This document shows, in pieces, positions 53,944 to 64,000 of a DNA stretch of 64,000 bases. The translations under genes were made by a program, and so were the position numbers. Position 1 is the first letter of the stretch; each line of letters begins with the position of its first letter. The notes under the pieces were generated by a model, which searched no databases, was not told where the DNA came from, and was given only the letters and a program-made list of their open reading frames with translations. This stretch comes from Xiphydria camelus (Eukaryota > Arthropoda > Insecta > Hymenoptera > Xiphydriidae): assembly GCA_963678675.1 (NCBI GenBank), contig OY783192.1, positions 26,410,288 to 26,474,287 on the forward strand, read 5' to 3'.

Positions 53944-55288
53944 AAGGCGCATATACATCTGCGAGCTGAGCGTGAGCCGAGCGGCTCACGAGTCACTCGT
54001 GAGCTGCGCGTGAGCCGTCCATTTAAATGAATGCTTCCAAGGAATTTCCAACGACCAGCCAGATACATCTGCGAGCCGAGTGGCTCGCGCTCGCTTGATT
54101 GGGACGTGGTTTAGAGCGCTGAACTAACGACTTGAGCCACTCGCGAGTCGCTCACTGCGATCCGCCTCCCGTGGCTCACTGTGAGCGGCTCACGAGTCAC
54201 TCATGGTGATCCGTCTCCTGTCGGTTTTTCTGGTGAACGCAAAGGCCGAAATTTTTATATTCATTTGACACTGAAGACAATGCTAATTTTGCTACTTCAA
54301 ATTGTTGCAGTGCCTTAATAATTTTCTTCCTTATGAGACGAATGAAAATAATTACCGAATTTTTAAAACATTATTTAACAGATCTATGAAGTAGTCCTAT
54401 ACTTTTTGCAACTATTATGATGATGGAGTTACCAAAATGGGTTCGATTTGGTGCTTCGTCAAATATTGTAATTGTCGATGTGAACAACCTAATTGTCACT
54501 GTAGATTTGAATACTTTGCTATCATTCGGAAGCTAGTTAATGACAGTATATACATAGCAGAAGTTGATAATTTTAGATACAACAGCTCCGGCTTTTTCCA
54601 CAAATGTCATCAAATAAATAATGTAAAGGCCATCCCAATTAGCAGTCTTATTACACCTTGTATATACATTAATCTCAATAATGAATTATATGTGGTTTAT
54701 CATATTAACATTAAGGAATTAGAATAAATAATGTAATATATAAATATTGTTTTCTACTGTTCTATGTAGTTTTCATTTTTATTCTATTATTTTCTTGAAA
54801 ATTGTAATGTACAAAAAACTATGATACTTCAATTCACCTTATATTATTTATTGAAGGGGTTTTTTCTCTTAAAAATTTTGATGAAATACATTTTCCTCTT
54901 TTATAATGCATGCAAGTATTAAATTCATTGACTTCTATTGTGAGAACGCAGGTGAACGACGTAAAGATAACGTACTTTTTTAATGTTGTTGTATTTGAGG
55001 AAAGTTATTACAAAAATCAATCCTTGTCACTTCTTCAATAAACTTATTTAATATTATCTGAAGATGTTAGGTTTAAGTATTCTTTCACACGTCGCCCTAG
55101 TCTACAGGTCTGGATTGCGAGGGGTCAAGTCACAGTATCTGTTTTTTAACAGAGATCCTTCGAATAAGCGTTAGTCTCAAGTGGGAAGCATTAATTTCAA
55201 CAAGTGGTTCATGAGCGGCTCGTGAGCGACTCGTGAGTCGCTCGGCGCCGCTCAGCTCACGCTCAGCTCGCAGCTGTATACGCACCTT
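53944..55288. mobile_element. Palindromic element with GAGCTGAGCGTGAGC ends
   Basis: AAGGCGCATATACATCTGCG at the left and CGCAGCTGTATACGCACCTT at the right. The subterminal regions are dense in CGTGAGC/GCTCACG and GAGTCGCTC words in both orientations. An ORF at 54437-54727 (plus, 96 codons) with SIWCFVKYCNCRCEQPNCHC is intact but of no recognised family. It may be the tail of a transposon protein. Confidence 0.65.
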
Positions 55289-56180
55289 TACATTACAGTA
55301 CACACTTTACGCGTCAAAACAATTTCTTTTTTTTTAAATAAACAAAGGCGCATTTGACAAAAGTAAAGTATAAGCGTTACTCAGGGGACTTCCCTTTATT
55401 TATAAGAAAAAATTCATTACAATCGGTGCTCCGACTTTCGAAGGGTCCCCTTGTGAGTCGAACAATATCTGATACTTGGCCTGCGATGTTTTTCTCGAGC
55501 TATTTATAGGTACATGCACTATCCATTCGATGGGAATAATATTTAATAACATTCTGAAATATTAATCCGAATAAAGATGATGAATTCACTTATTTCACTT
55601 TTTTAATATTAGGTAACGTTTGTGGCGACTTTGCCCCACGTGCGGACAGGTACAATGCCCCACGCGCCATTTTTCCACACAAACATCAATAACATATCGA
55701 AATACGAAATAAATGTGACAATCAGTACCGTGGTCGCGTTCGGCAACCTTCTCTGAATGAAAACAACTTAACTCGATTGTTTTGCACGCTGAATTATAAA
55801 CACTAGACAAAAAGCTCTTTGAACGCCAAAAATTACTTTTCAGCATTTTGAAAACACTTGTCACGCTATAAACAACGCAACATAACTTGAAATTTCACTA
55901 AACTCCGTCAGTAATGTCGGGACATTAAGGCTCACTTTCACTAAAAAAATCGAGTTCATACAATTAATAGTAGCTAAAAAAAGGCTAGTGGTGGCTTTGC
56001 CCCACTGGCGACAATGCCCTACTCTCCCCTACCTATATTAAAACCTGATTTTTTAATTCGTTGTATACATCTGTGTGGAATATGGGCCCCCTGTTAATTA
56101 AATATGGAGAATTTTCCGGGACATCTCTGTAGAATAACGCCTATGTGAACGATTTGTGTCACTACTTTGCAATATGAGCC

Positions 56181-56402
56181 GTTCAAAATCAGAATGGTGT
56201 AAGTCATATTTCATGTAAACTGACATTATTTGACTGCAAAGTTAAGTACAATTTGAAAAATCTGTCTAGATGATACAAAACAGATATGTACAATTTAAAA
56301 TATATGTTTGTACCATCTAGACAGATTTTCCAAATTGTACTTAACTTTGCAGTTAAATAATCTCAGCTTACATGAAATGTGACTTACACCATTCTGGTTT
56401 TC
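56181..56402. repeat. Palindrome inside the outer foldback
   Basis: CAGAATGGTGTAAGTCATAT at the left pairs with ATGTGACTTACACCATTCTG at the right. The arms continue through TGCAAAGTTAAGTACAATTT. 222 bp. Confidence 0.7.
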
Positions 56403-57127
56403 AACGGCTCATATTTCTATCATTTTTCACTTTGGAATATGTTTACGTATACGTTCTTGTTCTAGAAAGAGTTTAGCTTTAGTTTTTGAAAGGGGCCCAT
56501 ATTTGGTAATTTCTGACCAAGCTGAAGAAAGTCGTATCACTTTAAAAATTTGGTTATCACATATATATATGTAAGGAAAGTATCCTAAGTCTATTTGAAT
56601 CTAGCGCTTAAATCGAGTCGGTAAGTCAGACCTCCTATGGAAACAGACAACCGAATTACACAAAGGACACGTGGTGTGAGAAAAGACGATGTAAGCTATG
56701 AAGCAAACATGTCGCAAGAAGTCAAAGTTAAGAATTAAGAAGAATTAAGAACCTAAGACTAAACGATAGTTGTCAAGAAACAACAGGGTTAATAACGACA
56801 TTGAATGTTGTTTCTTTGTTTACAGGTAGGATTAATTAGTTTAAGTTATTAGACTGGTTTTGTTTGTACGGAATCAATTAGTTTAGGTTAGGTTAGGCTA
56901 AGGTTTTATTTGTATAAAATAGAAAAAACTTTGTTTACAGAGAAACAATTCGTGTATTGTTCCCCAACCCTTATATATATTTCATAGTTTGAGATAAGCA
57001 CGTTTGGAGCTTTATTGCCAAGTCCTTATACTACATGTAAACGTTTTTAAACATTATCTAAATATAATAATAGCCAATTTATTACGAAACAACAAAATGG
57101 AGGCCCATATTCGGACCTTCTCCTTTA

Positions 57128-57507
57128 TTATTATTTTTTTATTATTACTTTAGTACTAATAATAATATTTTTGAAATATTTTATTATTATTATACTTTAA
57201 TTTCTCAACTATGTAATATAGCGAATTTTAATTTATTTAACTGTTAATATTTGCAATTTTCCAGAAAAGAATTTTTTTTGTCACATAAAAATTAATTTCA
57301 GGGTTAAGCATTGTATTTAGCTAAATGTTTTTGTGAATTTTAATGTATTTAATAGATAATGTGAATTGTTGTGAATTAAATCTATATTCACTCCGAAATT
57401 GATGCGAAATCACTCCGCAACCAAGTACTTTTTTTTGTCACTCCGAGTGATGGGAGTGACAATTCACTCCGGATTCACTATTTTTAATTATTACGTTTTT
57501 ATTTCAG
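57128..57507. other. Intron sequence before P-like exon 2
   Basis: AT-rich, ending in the acceptor TTATTTCAG at 57507. It contains repeated GGAGTGA / ATTCACTCCG words at 57388-57475. No gene. Confidence 0.45.
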
Positions 57508-60138
57508 CATGCATTTGCTCAGAGCATTTTTTACCTGGATGTTTCGAAATTCCCTTAAGGCATAGGTTGCTTAATTATAGCACAAAAAATACAAGAATTT
57601 TAAAAGATGGGGCGCTACCAACCTTAAAATTACCATTAAGAACGGCATTTGATAGAAATGAAGGTTCTCAAAGATCTAAGAGGTTAACAAAATGGATGAG
57701 AACAAAAGAAATCGATGCAATTCTGGCATCAAGCTTTGAAATCGATCCCTCTACGTCTCAGCCATCGACAAGTACAGCGTCTAGCGAACGAGAAACTCAA
57801 GAATATGATAGGTAATATAAACAAGGATATTTTAGTGATTCTACTGGAATGTAGGTTTTTGTTATTTAGTAAAGTAATTTTGTAAGTTCTATAATATATC
57901 GTTACGTTTTTTAGGATCACAAGCCAAAATTATGTCGTTGAAATGAAACAGTTGGAAGATAAGATAGCTTCATTGCAAAAAGAAAACCGTTTACTACTGA
58001 ATAAAATTGAGGAGAAAGACTTGACAGAAAGAAATATAAAAAACTCGTTACAGAAGATCTTCACACTAGGCCAAATAAAAAACTATTAAACCCCGAAAAA
58101 AGAAATGCTCGCTGGAGTCCTAAAGATATTGCTTCGGCAATATCTTTACGTAGCGTAAGTCCCAAAGCTTACAGATATTTGAAGACTAGTGGACATCCTT
58201 TACCAGCTCTATCAACACTCAGAACTTGGGCGACTACCTTCGATTTAAGACCTGGAATCTTGCAAAGCGTTTGTTCTTTGTTAAAAGGAACAGTAATGAA
58301 TCTAAGTAGGACTGATAAACTTTGCATTTTGTCGTTTGACGAAATCTACGCGAGTAACCGAATCGACATAAAAAAAAAAACACGAAGAGAAAATTGGACC
58401 TCATAAAAATTGCCAAACTGTCATGGTGAGAGGTTTACTAAGGAATTGGAAGCAACCTATATATTTTAAATTTGATCAGCCTATGGCGCCTGACATTATT
58501 AAAAGCATTATCAAGGAGCTATTTAATGTAGGACTAATTGTAGTTGCCACAGTTAGTGACATGGGTCCTGGAAACATGTCCTTATGGTCAAAACTGAATA
58601 TCGGTCATGATAAAAATTGCTATTTTAATCATCCTTCTGACACCCATTTAAAAATATATGTTTTGGTAGATGTGCCACACTTAATTAAACTGCTAAGAAG
58701 CCATCTCTTAGATCAAGGATTTGATATGAATGGAACAAAAATTGATAAAACTTGCTTTCAAATTCTGCTTGATTGTTTAATTTCAGAATTAACAATAGCT
58801 CACAAATTGACAAAAGACCACCTAGAAGTTAAAGGAGGTGAACGGCAGAGGGTTCGACCAGCAATACAACTTCTTTCAAATTCAACGGCAAAAGTTATCA
58901 CATAGGTACCTTTTGGGAAAAATGGATTTTTACCAGAAAACTCACACAGGCAGGCCGTATCTGACTTTTGCCAACTCTTCAATGACTGGTTTGATTTGAT
59001 GAACTCTAGAGACAAATTTTCGGGATGCATGGAAAAAAATGCTTTCGGTATAGACCTAGAAGCCCAATAAGAACTGCTTAATAGTGTAACCAATCTGGTA
59101 TCATCGATCATTGTTGGAAAACACAAATCTATTATCCCATTCCAAAAGGGCATATTGTCGACAAACAAAGCGATGGCAGAACTATGACTACGTATATTCG
59201 ACATATGCTGTCGAATATATTTTGACTTCAAGACTGAATCAGGACGTTTTAGAAATTTTTTTTTCGTACATACGAGGAATGGGTGGTGCTAACGACCATC
59301 CTAATCCACTAGATTTTATATATAGTTTGAGATGATATATACTGGGAAAAAATTCTGCTGCAATATTTACATCAAACGCAAATACTGAAGATACCTTGGA
59401 ACCCTGTTTACTTAAGCCACTAGAAAGACAATCAGATAAAGTTACCCAAGAACTTTGCTTAACAAATACTATTCTTTCCAATTTAGGGCAGAATATAGGT
59501 ACCAATCTCTACCGAAAAGCCTGATGACTTAGAAGAGAGTGTGTTGAAGGAGTATGAATTTATTGATCCACCATATACCGAATTACACAGTTTGGAGACA
59601 GAAAATGAAAACAGTAATAAAACTACTGATTCACTGAAATCATTTGAACTCAAAGAAACAGTACACGAAGAAGCCTTGAAATATATAGCAGATTATGTAG
59701 CACACAGGTTTAGAGGAAAATATAAATTAGGTGTGGAAACAAAAAAAATTGAAATTGATAAAACATCCCAAAATTGGCTGAGTTTCATCTCAAGAGGAAA
59801 TCTTTTAGGTCCAAATAAAAACACGTTACAAGCTACTAAAATAATGGAATCTGAATTTAGTATTACGCATGGAGCATCATTATCAAGTGGGAAACATTTA
59901 TTTAAAAAACTAGCCGAACGCACTATGAGCAAGCTAACTAATTCGACAATTATTATTCCTTACGAGGTACTTCTGTTTAGCAAGAACATATACTTACATT
60001 AGACTGCGAGATTTGAATCGTAAGATTAGTTTTGAAAATTGTAAAAAGCGCTTAGAAAAGAAGATGTCAACATTTACGAATAAAAAAAGAATTAACTCAA
60101 TAAATAAATCGTATTTCCCTTCTAAAAATCCCGCATAA
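57508..60138 (+). pseudogene. P-element-like transposase, exons 2-3, multiply broken
   Basis: Exon 2 (57508-57811) completes the THAP finger (CICSEHF, then DGALPTLKLPL) and has a basic linker. Donor GTAATA and acceptor TTTTAG lead to exon 3 at 57915. There a coiled coil (MKQLEDKIASLQKENRLLLN) precedes the P-transposase core with ARWSPKDIASAISLRS, LPALSTLRTWA, LCILSFDEIY, VATVSDMGPGN and VLVDVPHLIKLLRSH. The C-terminal domain has YIADYVAHRFRGKYKLG, WLSFISRGNLLGP and YIRLRDLNRKI. Frame changes occur near 58075, 58365-58400 (A run) and 59990, and stops at about 58905, 59068 and 59190. The D in FDEIY and D in VSDMGPGN are candidate catalytic acids. The gene starts at 47491. P-family THAP transposases cut and paste DNA; this one cannot be functional. 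Confidence 0.85.
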
Positions 60139-60522
60139 ACCCTGATTTTATAAGGTTTTAACAGCCAGTCATTTTCCTTGTAAAAACTGATAGAAAAACC
60201 TGTATTTTATGAAATCTGGGGTAATTTTTGTAAGTTTGTTTCACATACCGCATAAAAAACATATAAATCTTATAAACAATCGTAAAACTTTTATAAAAGA
60301 TTTTATGCAGAATTTTTGACAAGGTTATACAAAAATGGTTGTATTTATTCTATTAAAGCAATATAGAGCTTTTCTTATATTTTTAACTTGAAATATTTCA
60401 ATATGCAGAATGAAATAATAGGCTCAATAACTTAAAAAGCGAGCAGGTAGAAATCCGCCACGAAAAGCGGATCAGAAAATAATAAAACAAGTTAAACGAG
60501 CAGCATTTAACATGCCCAGTCT
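60139..60522. other. 3' region of the P-like element, no gene
   Basis: AT-rich with repeated TTTATAAAA-like words, between the transposase end and the inverted terminal sequence. Confidence 0.4.
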
Positions 60523-60881
60523 GCTATTCTGCAACACACATGACGTCACGGAGTGCGACAAGGACAGACAATACATGCGCGCCGACATACCGTGTTTAAG
60601 TTTATCGTGATTCAGTTAAAAAATAACGCTGTATTTAGACAATCAGTTGAGTTTTCATTATTTTCGTATTTAACTTCACGTATCAACTGAGCCATGAATA
60701 GACATGTTTGTTTACACATCATTTTAACTGATAACTGATACAAAACTTTTGGCAAACCCATCGAGCCACAGCTCCGTATCAGTTTCAGTTTTTCCGTCAT
60801 TTTTTTGCGTTTAGACATAAGATAACTGACAACTGAACTGAAACTGAAACTGAACGGAAAACTGTACTGATCGTCTAAAAG

Positions 60882-61167
60882 TAACTTAATGTTACCAATA
60901 ATGGAGTCCTCCCTATTTCCACCTGCATTGAACACACCGCTCTTCTTGAACGAAGCAGTGACTCAGGGTCGGCGCTGCTGTTGATCCACCTCAGTCGATT
61001 ATGGCCTGGTTAACACTCTCGAAGAGCCGTATCTCCAACGCAGGGAGAAATAGGGAGATAATTCGCTATTGATCGCGTTAGACACGCCTGTGTTTCAGAC
61101 ATTAGAAAATTCAGCCGGTATAAACTATAAAGTATAATAAATTTGAGGCTACAGAGCTCCTTACAAT
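60882..61167. other. IR intron, no gene recognised
   Basis: Intronic sequence to the right of the P-like bracket. Confidence 0.4.
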
Positions 61168-61368
61168 ATACTGTGTCTTTTCGAGGAAGCTTAACATAGG
61201 AGATACGTAAGTCCGGGAGAAAACATGTGGCGAGTGCATAAGAGCCTCTCTGTCGCACAATCTCGAACTGGACAAGTCTAGGGAAATATGCGACAAAGAG
61301 GCTCTTATGCACTTGCAATATGTTCTCTCTCGCACTCGTGTGTCTCCTATGTCAAGCTTCCTCGAAAA
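61168..61368. repeat. Palindromic MITE
   Basis: TTTTCGAGGAAGCTTAACATAG pattern: CGAGGAAGCTT at the left pairs with AAGCTTCCTCG at the right, and CATAAGAGCCTCT with AGAGGCTCTTATG in the centre. About 200 bp. Confidence 0.7.
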
Positions 61369-61673
61369 CCCCTCGTATATTAAGACAAAAATTTAGTTGT
61401 TCCGACAAAATTGTTAAAGTTAAATTGTGCATTGTGTATTTAGTTGGACTGCATATAGTTGGAATAACTAAATTTTTTTCCTTTCATTCAATAAAATTCA
61501 TTTGTTGATAGATGTAGTCAATTAAATTTCACTGCTTTGTTAAATTAATCTGAGTTAGTTCGTTTTAATAAAAGTTTTTATCAGACGAACGTTGGAAGTA
61601 TAGTGTTAACTACACTGAAAAAGAATTAATTAATTCGACTAAATTTTGAGGTTACGGATGTTCAACTAAATAT

Positions 61674-61887
61674 GCAGGGTGTTTACACCCAGACTCCGAG
61701 AGTGAGTAGAGCCTTTTTCGAGTTTTCCGCTTACGCGAACCAATAGTGATCTATACAATTTGTTCTGCAATTAATAAATAGCCGCAGTGACGACAGGAAA
61801 GGCTAACCGAGCCACTAATTGGTTTGTGTATGCAACAAATTTCAAATAAACCCCACACACTCTCGGAGATTAGGCGTGAACACCCTG
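61674..61887. mobile_element. MITE with CAGGGTGTT ends
   Basis: CAGGGTGTTTACACCCAGAC at the left and complement-like TAGGCGTGAACACCCTG at the right. CTCCGAGAGTG pairs with CACTCTCGGAG. 214 bp. Same terminal class as 23211-24550 and 48104-48671. Confidence 0.7.
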
Positions 61888-63098
61888 TATAGTTTTTGAA
61901 TAGATATCTAGTTGAAGCAGCTAAGTATCAAGTTACCTCAACTGAATTTCAGTGTCTCAAACTACATATTTGTTGAGATAAATATATAGGTACTTATAGT
62001 TGGTTGCCCGATAAGTTGTGCTTGGCAAATTTGTTCTCAGTGTAAAATAAGTTATTTAGAATCAATTGAAAAGTCAATATAGACAATATTTTGTATCTTA
62101 AATTTTCTTATAAGATTCATGAACTACTTAACCCACGTTAAAATAATTTGTGCACATAGCGATAAAAATTAGGCGAATTCCATGCGAAACAGAGTTATGA
62201 GTTTTCTATCTATGCCGAAGTTTTTTCGTAAAATGCAATATTGCATCAAAGCGAGCCAAGTAGAACTACGTTAAAGCTCGTACTATCGTATAAGAAGATA
62301 AATTTCATAAAGTATGACGGTATTAAATTTGTGAACTATACAATGAGCTATATTCAGCTACGAGTATATTCATCTAGAACGATTTACAATTCTGAATACA
62401 CCGTGGATAATTATTTTACATATACGATTTTATACCTGAAAGTAGGGGGGCTTAGTGGGGTTTTAAGCAAGACAAGGGCTTAAGTTAAGGAAGGCTTTGC
62501 TTTAGATTAATTCCGGATGTAGAATTAAATTATCACGAGCCACTCATATAAGCGATTTCTCGCTGTTAACAATAAATCGGAACTTTCGACAATATAATAC
62601 ATATTTTAAATTGACAGATATAGTAACGGTGTTAAATATCGTGGTTGTACTGTGTACGAACAAATGAGCTTCGTTGTATATCAAATAAAATATGGCATAT
62701 CGCATATACTCGTATGTATTCTGTAAGACCGTAGAAAATTATATCTCCCGAAAGCGCGATTTATTTATTGTTATTAGACTGTAAAATAACAAAAGGAAAC
62801 TCATTTTGTGACATTCCCTGAGGAAGGAAAGTCAATAATTAAAACTGGTAGGGCGAAATCTGTTTATGCGTTATCCCAAAACTATAATAAATAAAAAATG
62901 CAATTTAAAGTTAGACAGATCTCGTTGCGATTTTTCGAGGCATAAGATACTACAGGCGAACGCTCCAGCAACTCTAGACATAGACGTTACAGCCGATGGA
63001 GATTCGTCAATTTAGGATCATTTACCCGGAAGGATTGGCACTTCTATCGCACTTGGCACTATATAAACATATATATACCTACGCGCCGGTATACCTAC
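61888..63098. other. IR intron, no gene recognised
   Basis: AT-rich intron between the last MITE and the S1 exon. Small ORFs have no family features. Confidence 0.5.
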
Positions 63099-63427
63099 CT
63101 CCTTATTAAGCGGCATGATGTAGAAAATCAACGGCGACAAGTGGGCCGGGGGTAGGATGATTCGCGCTTCGCCGAACATGTAAGTGTGCGTGAAGGAGAT
63201 GCCGTCCTCTAGATATTCGGCCAACGGTCCGTAACCAATATCCGCGTCACCTTTACTGACCGCTCTCCTCACGTCGTCTGAGGATCGTATGATCACGTCA
63301 TTACACAATCCGATTTCGATCGAGCAATCGAAATCAGATATCGATTGAGCGGTACGAATCACTAGTAATGTAGTTCCGGGGTAATTATTATGAGCAAATA
63401 CGAAGGGGAGTCTGTCAGTGTTAAGCA
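63099..63427 (-). CDS. Ionotropic receptor, S1 ligand-binding exon
   Basis: Encodes part of the S1 lobe: YPGTTLLVIRTAQS, VIIRSSDDVRRAVSKGDADI, GYGPLAEYLEDGISFTHTYM and FGEARIILPPAH, ending IFYIMPLNKE before donor GTAGGT. The next exon (41765-42121) begins VW, giving NKE-VW exactly where helix 1 should start, with matching phase. That makes the intron 20,977 bp. The acceptor is placed at AG 63428-63429; a later AG about 25 bp downstream is an alternative. Earlier exons lie beyond 64000. Confidence 0.8.
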
Positions 63428-64000
63428 CTTTGAAAATCAGTCACAGGAACTTTTCGAGAACCATTTGTGAATGATCTCGCTGTCGATAAAATAGTGAAAC
63501 TTATTCGCATAGCAACGACTGAAAAAGAATAAATACCATAGCTATGCAGATCAAAGGAAATAGTATCTTACGTCATTAGGCAGAAATCCGAGGTTTTTTC
63601 AGACTGTGTTTAATTAAAAATCCGAGGATTTCAGCTGAATGACATACCTATACTATTTTTTCTCACAAATGCGCATTTCTCAAAACAAAACAAACAGAAG
63701 TATGCACGGCTCATTTCACGTTGCGTTTATAGAGTTTGGAAAAAGGACCCACTTCGGACTAACCAATCTTTCGACAGCCTGCAGACTCCCGGTCGGTGTA
63801 ACGCGGGAAAAACGCCATCTTACGGTCTAAAAATAGCCTGGAAAAGGCCTCGAAATGGGCATGAGTGAGGAAAACCTCTTTCTTTTTTAATCTGACAAGC
63901 TAGAGTAAAATGAAAGAAGGCTTAAAATCAGTAATTCCTGATCTACGTAATCCATTTGGTTCTAATTGTGATCATTTTTTTTATTTACCAATGTAATCAA
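63428..64000. other. Upstream intron of the IR gene
   Basis: No further IR exon is visible in this last segment, so the remaining 5' exons lie outside the window. Confidence 0.45.

Larger units (their letters stand above)
52659..56031. mobile_element. Nested foldback element, phrase GGGGCAAAGTCGCCAC
   Basis: The ends are TAGAGGAGAGCGGGGCATTG and, inward from the right, TAGGGGAGAGTAGGGCATTG. GGGGCAAAGTCRCCAC and GGGGCATTGTCGCC words recur several times in each subterminal region (52670, 52867-52900, 55620-55660, 55990-56020). The arms pair further through AAGGGGACCCTTCGAAAG and GGGAAGTCCCTGAG. Inside lie a tRNA-like foldback (53160-53945) and another palindromic element (53944-55288). Confidence 0.75.
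52346..57127. mobile_element. Outer foldback element, phrase ATATGRGCCC
   Basis: The ends are TAGAGGAGAAGTTCCGAATA and, inward from the right, TAAAGGAGAAGGTCCGAATA. ATATGAGCC or ATATGGGCC words recur near 52365, 56080, 56171, 56407, 56506 and 57105. The element is extended by the nested foldback 52659-56031 and contains a smaller palindrome at 56181-56402. Confidence 0.7.
42492..60881. mobile_element. Inverted-repeat bracket around the P-element remains
   Basis: CTTTTAGACGGTCAGTTCAG then TTTTCCGTTCAGTTTCAG at 42492 is matched in reverse complement ending CTAAAAG at 60881. A second CTTTTAGACGGTCAG copy is at 42557. Further inward, TCACGATACACTCAAACACG (about 42594) pairs with CGTGTTTAAGTTTATCGTGA (about 60593), and TGACGTTACGTGTGTTGCA pairs with TGCAACACACATGACGTCA. 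The bracket may be the ends of the P-like element whose exons lie at 47491 and 57508-60138. No 8-bp duplication was found, so this is tentative. Confidence 0.5.

Noticed and set aside
60612..60935. A 107-codon minus-strand ORF as a gene
   Set aside because: It lies in the terminal repeat region of the P-like bracket and has repetitive composition.

Overview
The window is eukaryotic, from an arthropod and most likely an insect. It is AT-rich, has spliced exons with GT/AG borders, and is dominated by DNA transposons. Only two host gene traces are recognisable: one exon of a CYP6/CYP9-like cytochrome P450 with an internal stop (870-1184, minus strand), and the 3' part of a divergent ionotropic receptor (IR) gene on the minus strand, with exons at 63099-63427, 41765-42121, 41557-41643 and 39600-39971. 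A hymenopteran is my guess from the style of the repeats, but the species cannot be named from sequence alone.

Region 1-6.9 kb: the P450 remnant, a mariner (1706-3321) with a nested palindromic MITE, a foldback element and a deleted Tc1/mariner-like transposase.

Region 6.9-20.4 kb: one complete Maverick/Polinton (adintovirus-like) element, 6946-20448. It has about 0.9 kb terminal inverted repeats beginning AG, and a 6-bp target duplication that matches at 5 of 6 positions (GTCATA/GTCATG). It encodes a small basic protein, a protein-primed type PolB, a retroviral-type integrase with chromodomain, a collagen/fibre-like protein, a conserved acidic protein of unknown role, a packaging ATPase, a PLA2/pX-like minor capsid protein, an adenain-type cysteine protease, minor and major capsid proteins, and one conserved unknown protein. 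Replication/integration genes and a virion morphogenesis set are therefore both present. PolB, integrase, the fibre-like gene and the major capsid gene carry stops or frameshifts, and the protease lacks an ATG. The copy is a fossil with several intact ORFs.

Region 20.4-39.1 kb: mariner remnants, a 325-bp tandem repeat, several large palindromes flanked by TA, a piggyBac-type MITE, Helitron ends and a Sola-like transposon (36288-38092).

Region 39.6-63.4 kb: the IR gene. Its 21-kb intron (42122-63098) is a nest of transposons: a decayed P-element transposase whose THAP domain is split across a 9.9-kb intron, a 4.2-kb inverted repeat with a MADF exon and a tRNA-like sequence in each arm, a Harbinger-like MITE, Helitrons and foldbacks inside foldbacks.

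The strongest general pattern is a set of five foldback elements (4103-5025, 27916-28137, 31945-33644, 52346-57127, 52659-56031). They share a terminal TAGRGGARA-like signature and the same architecture, but each iterates a different subterminal phrase.
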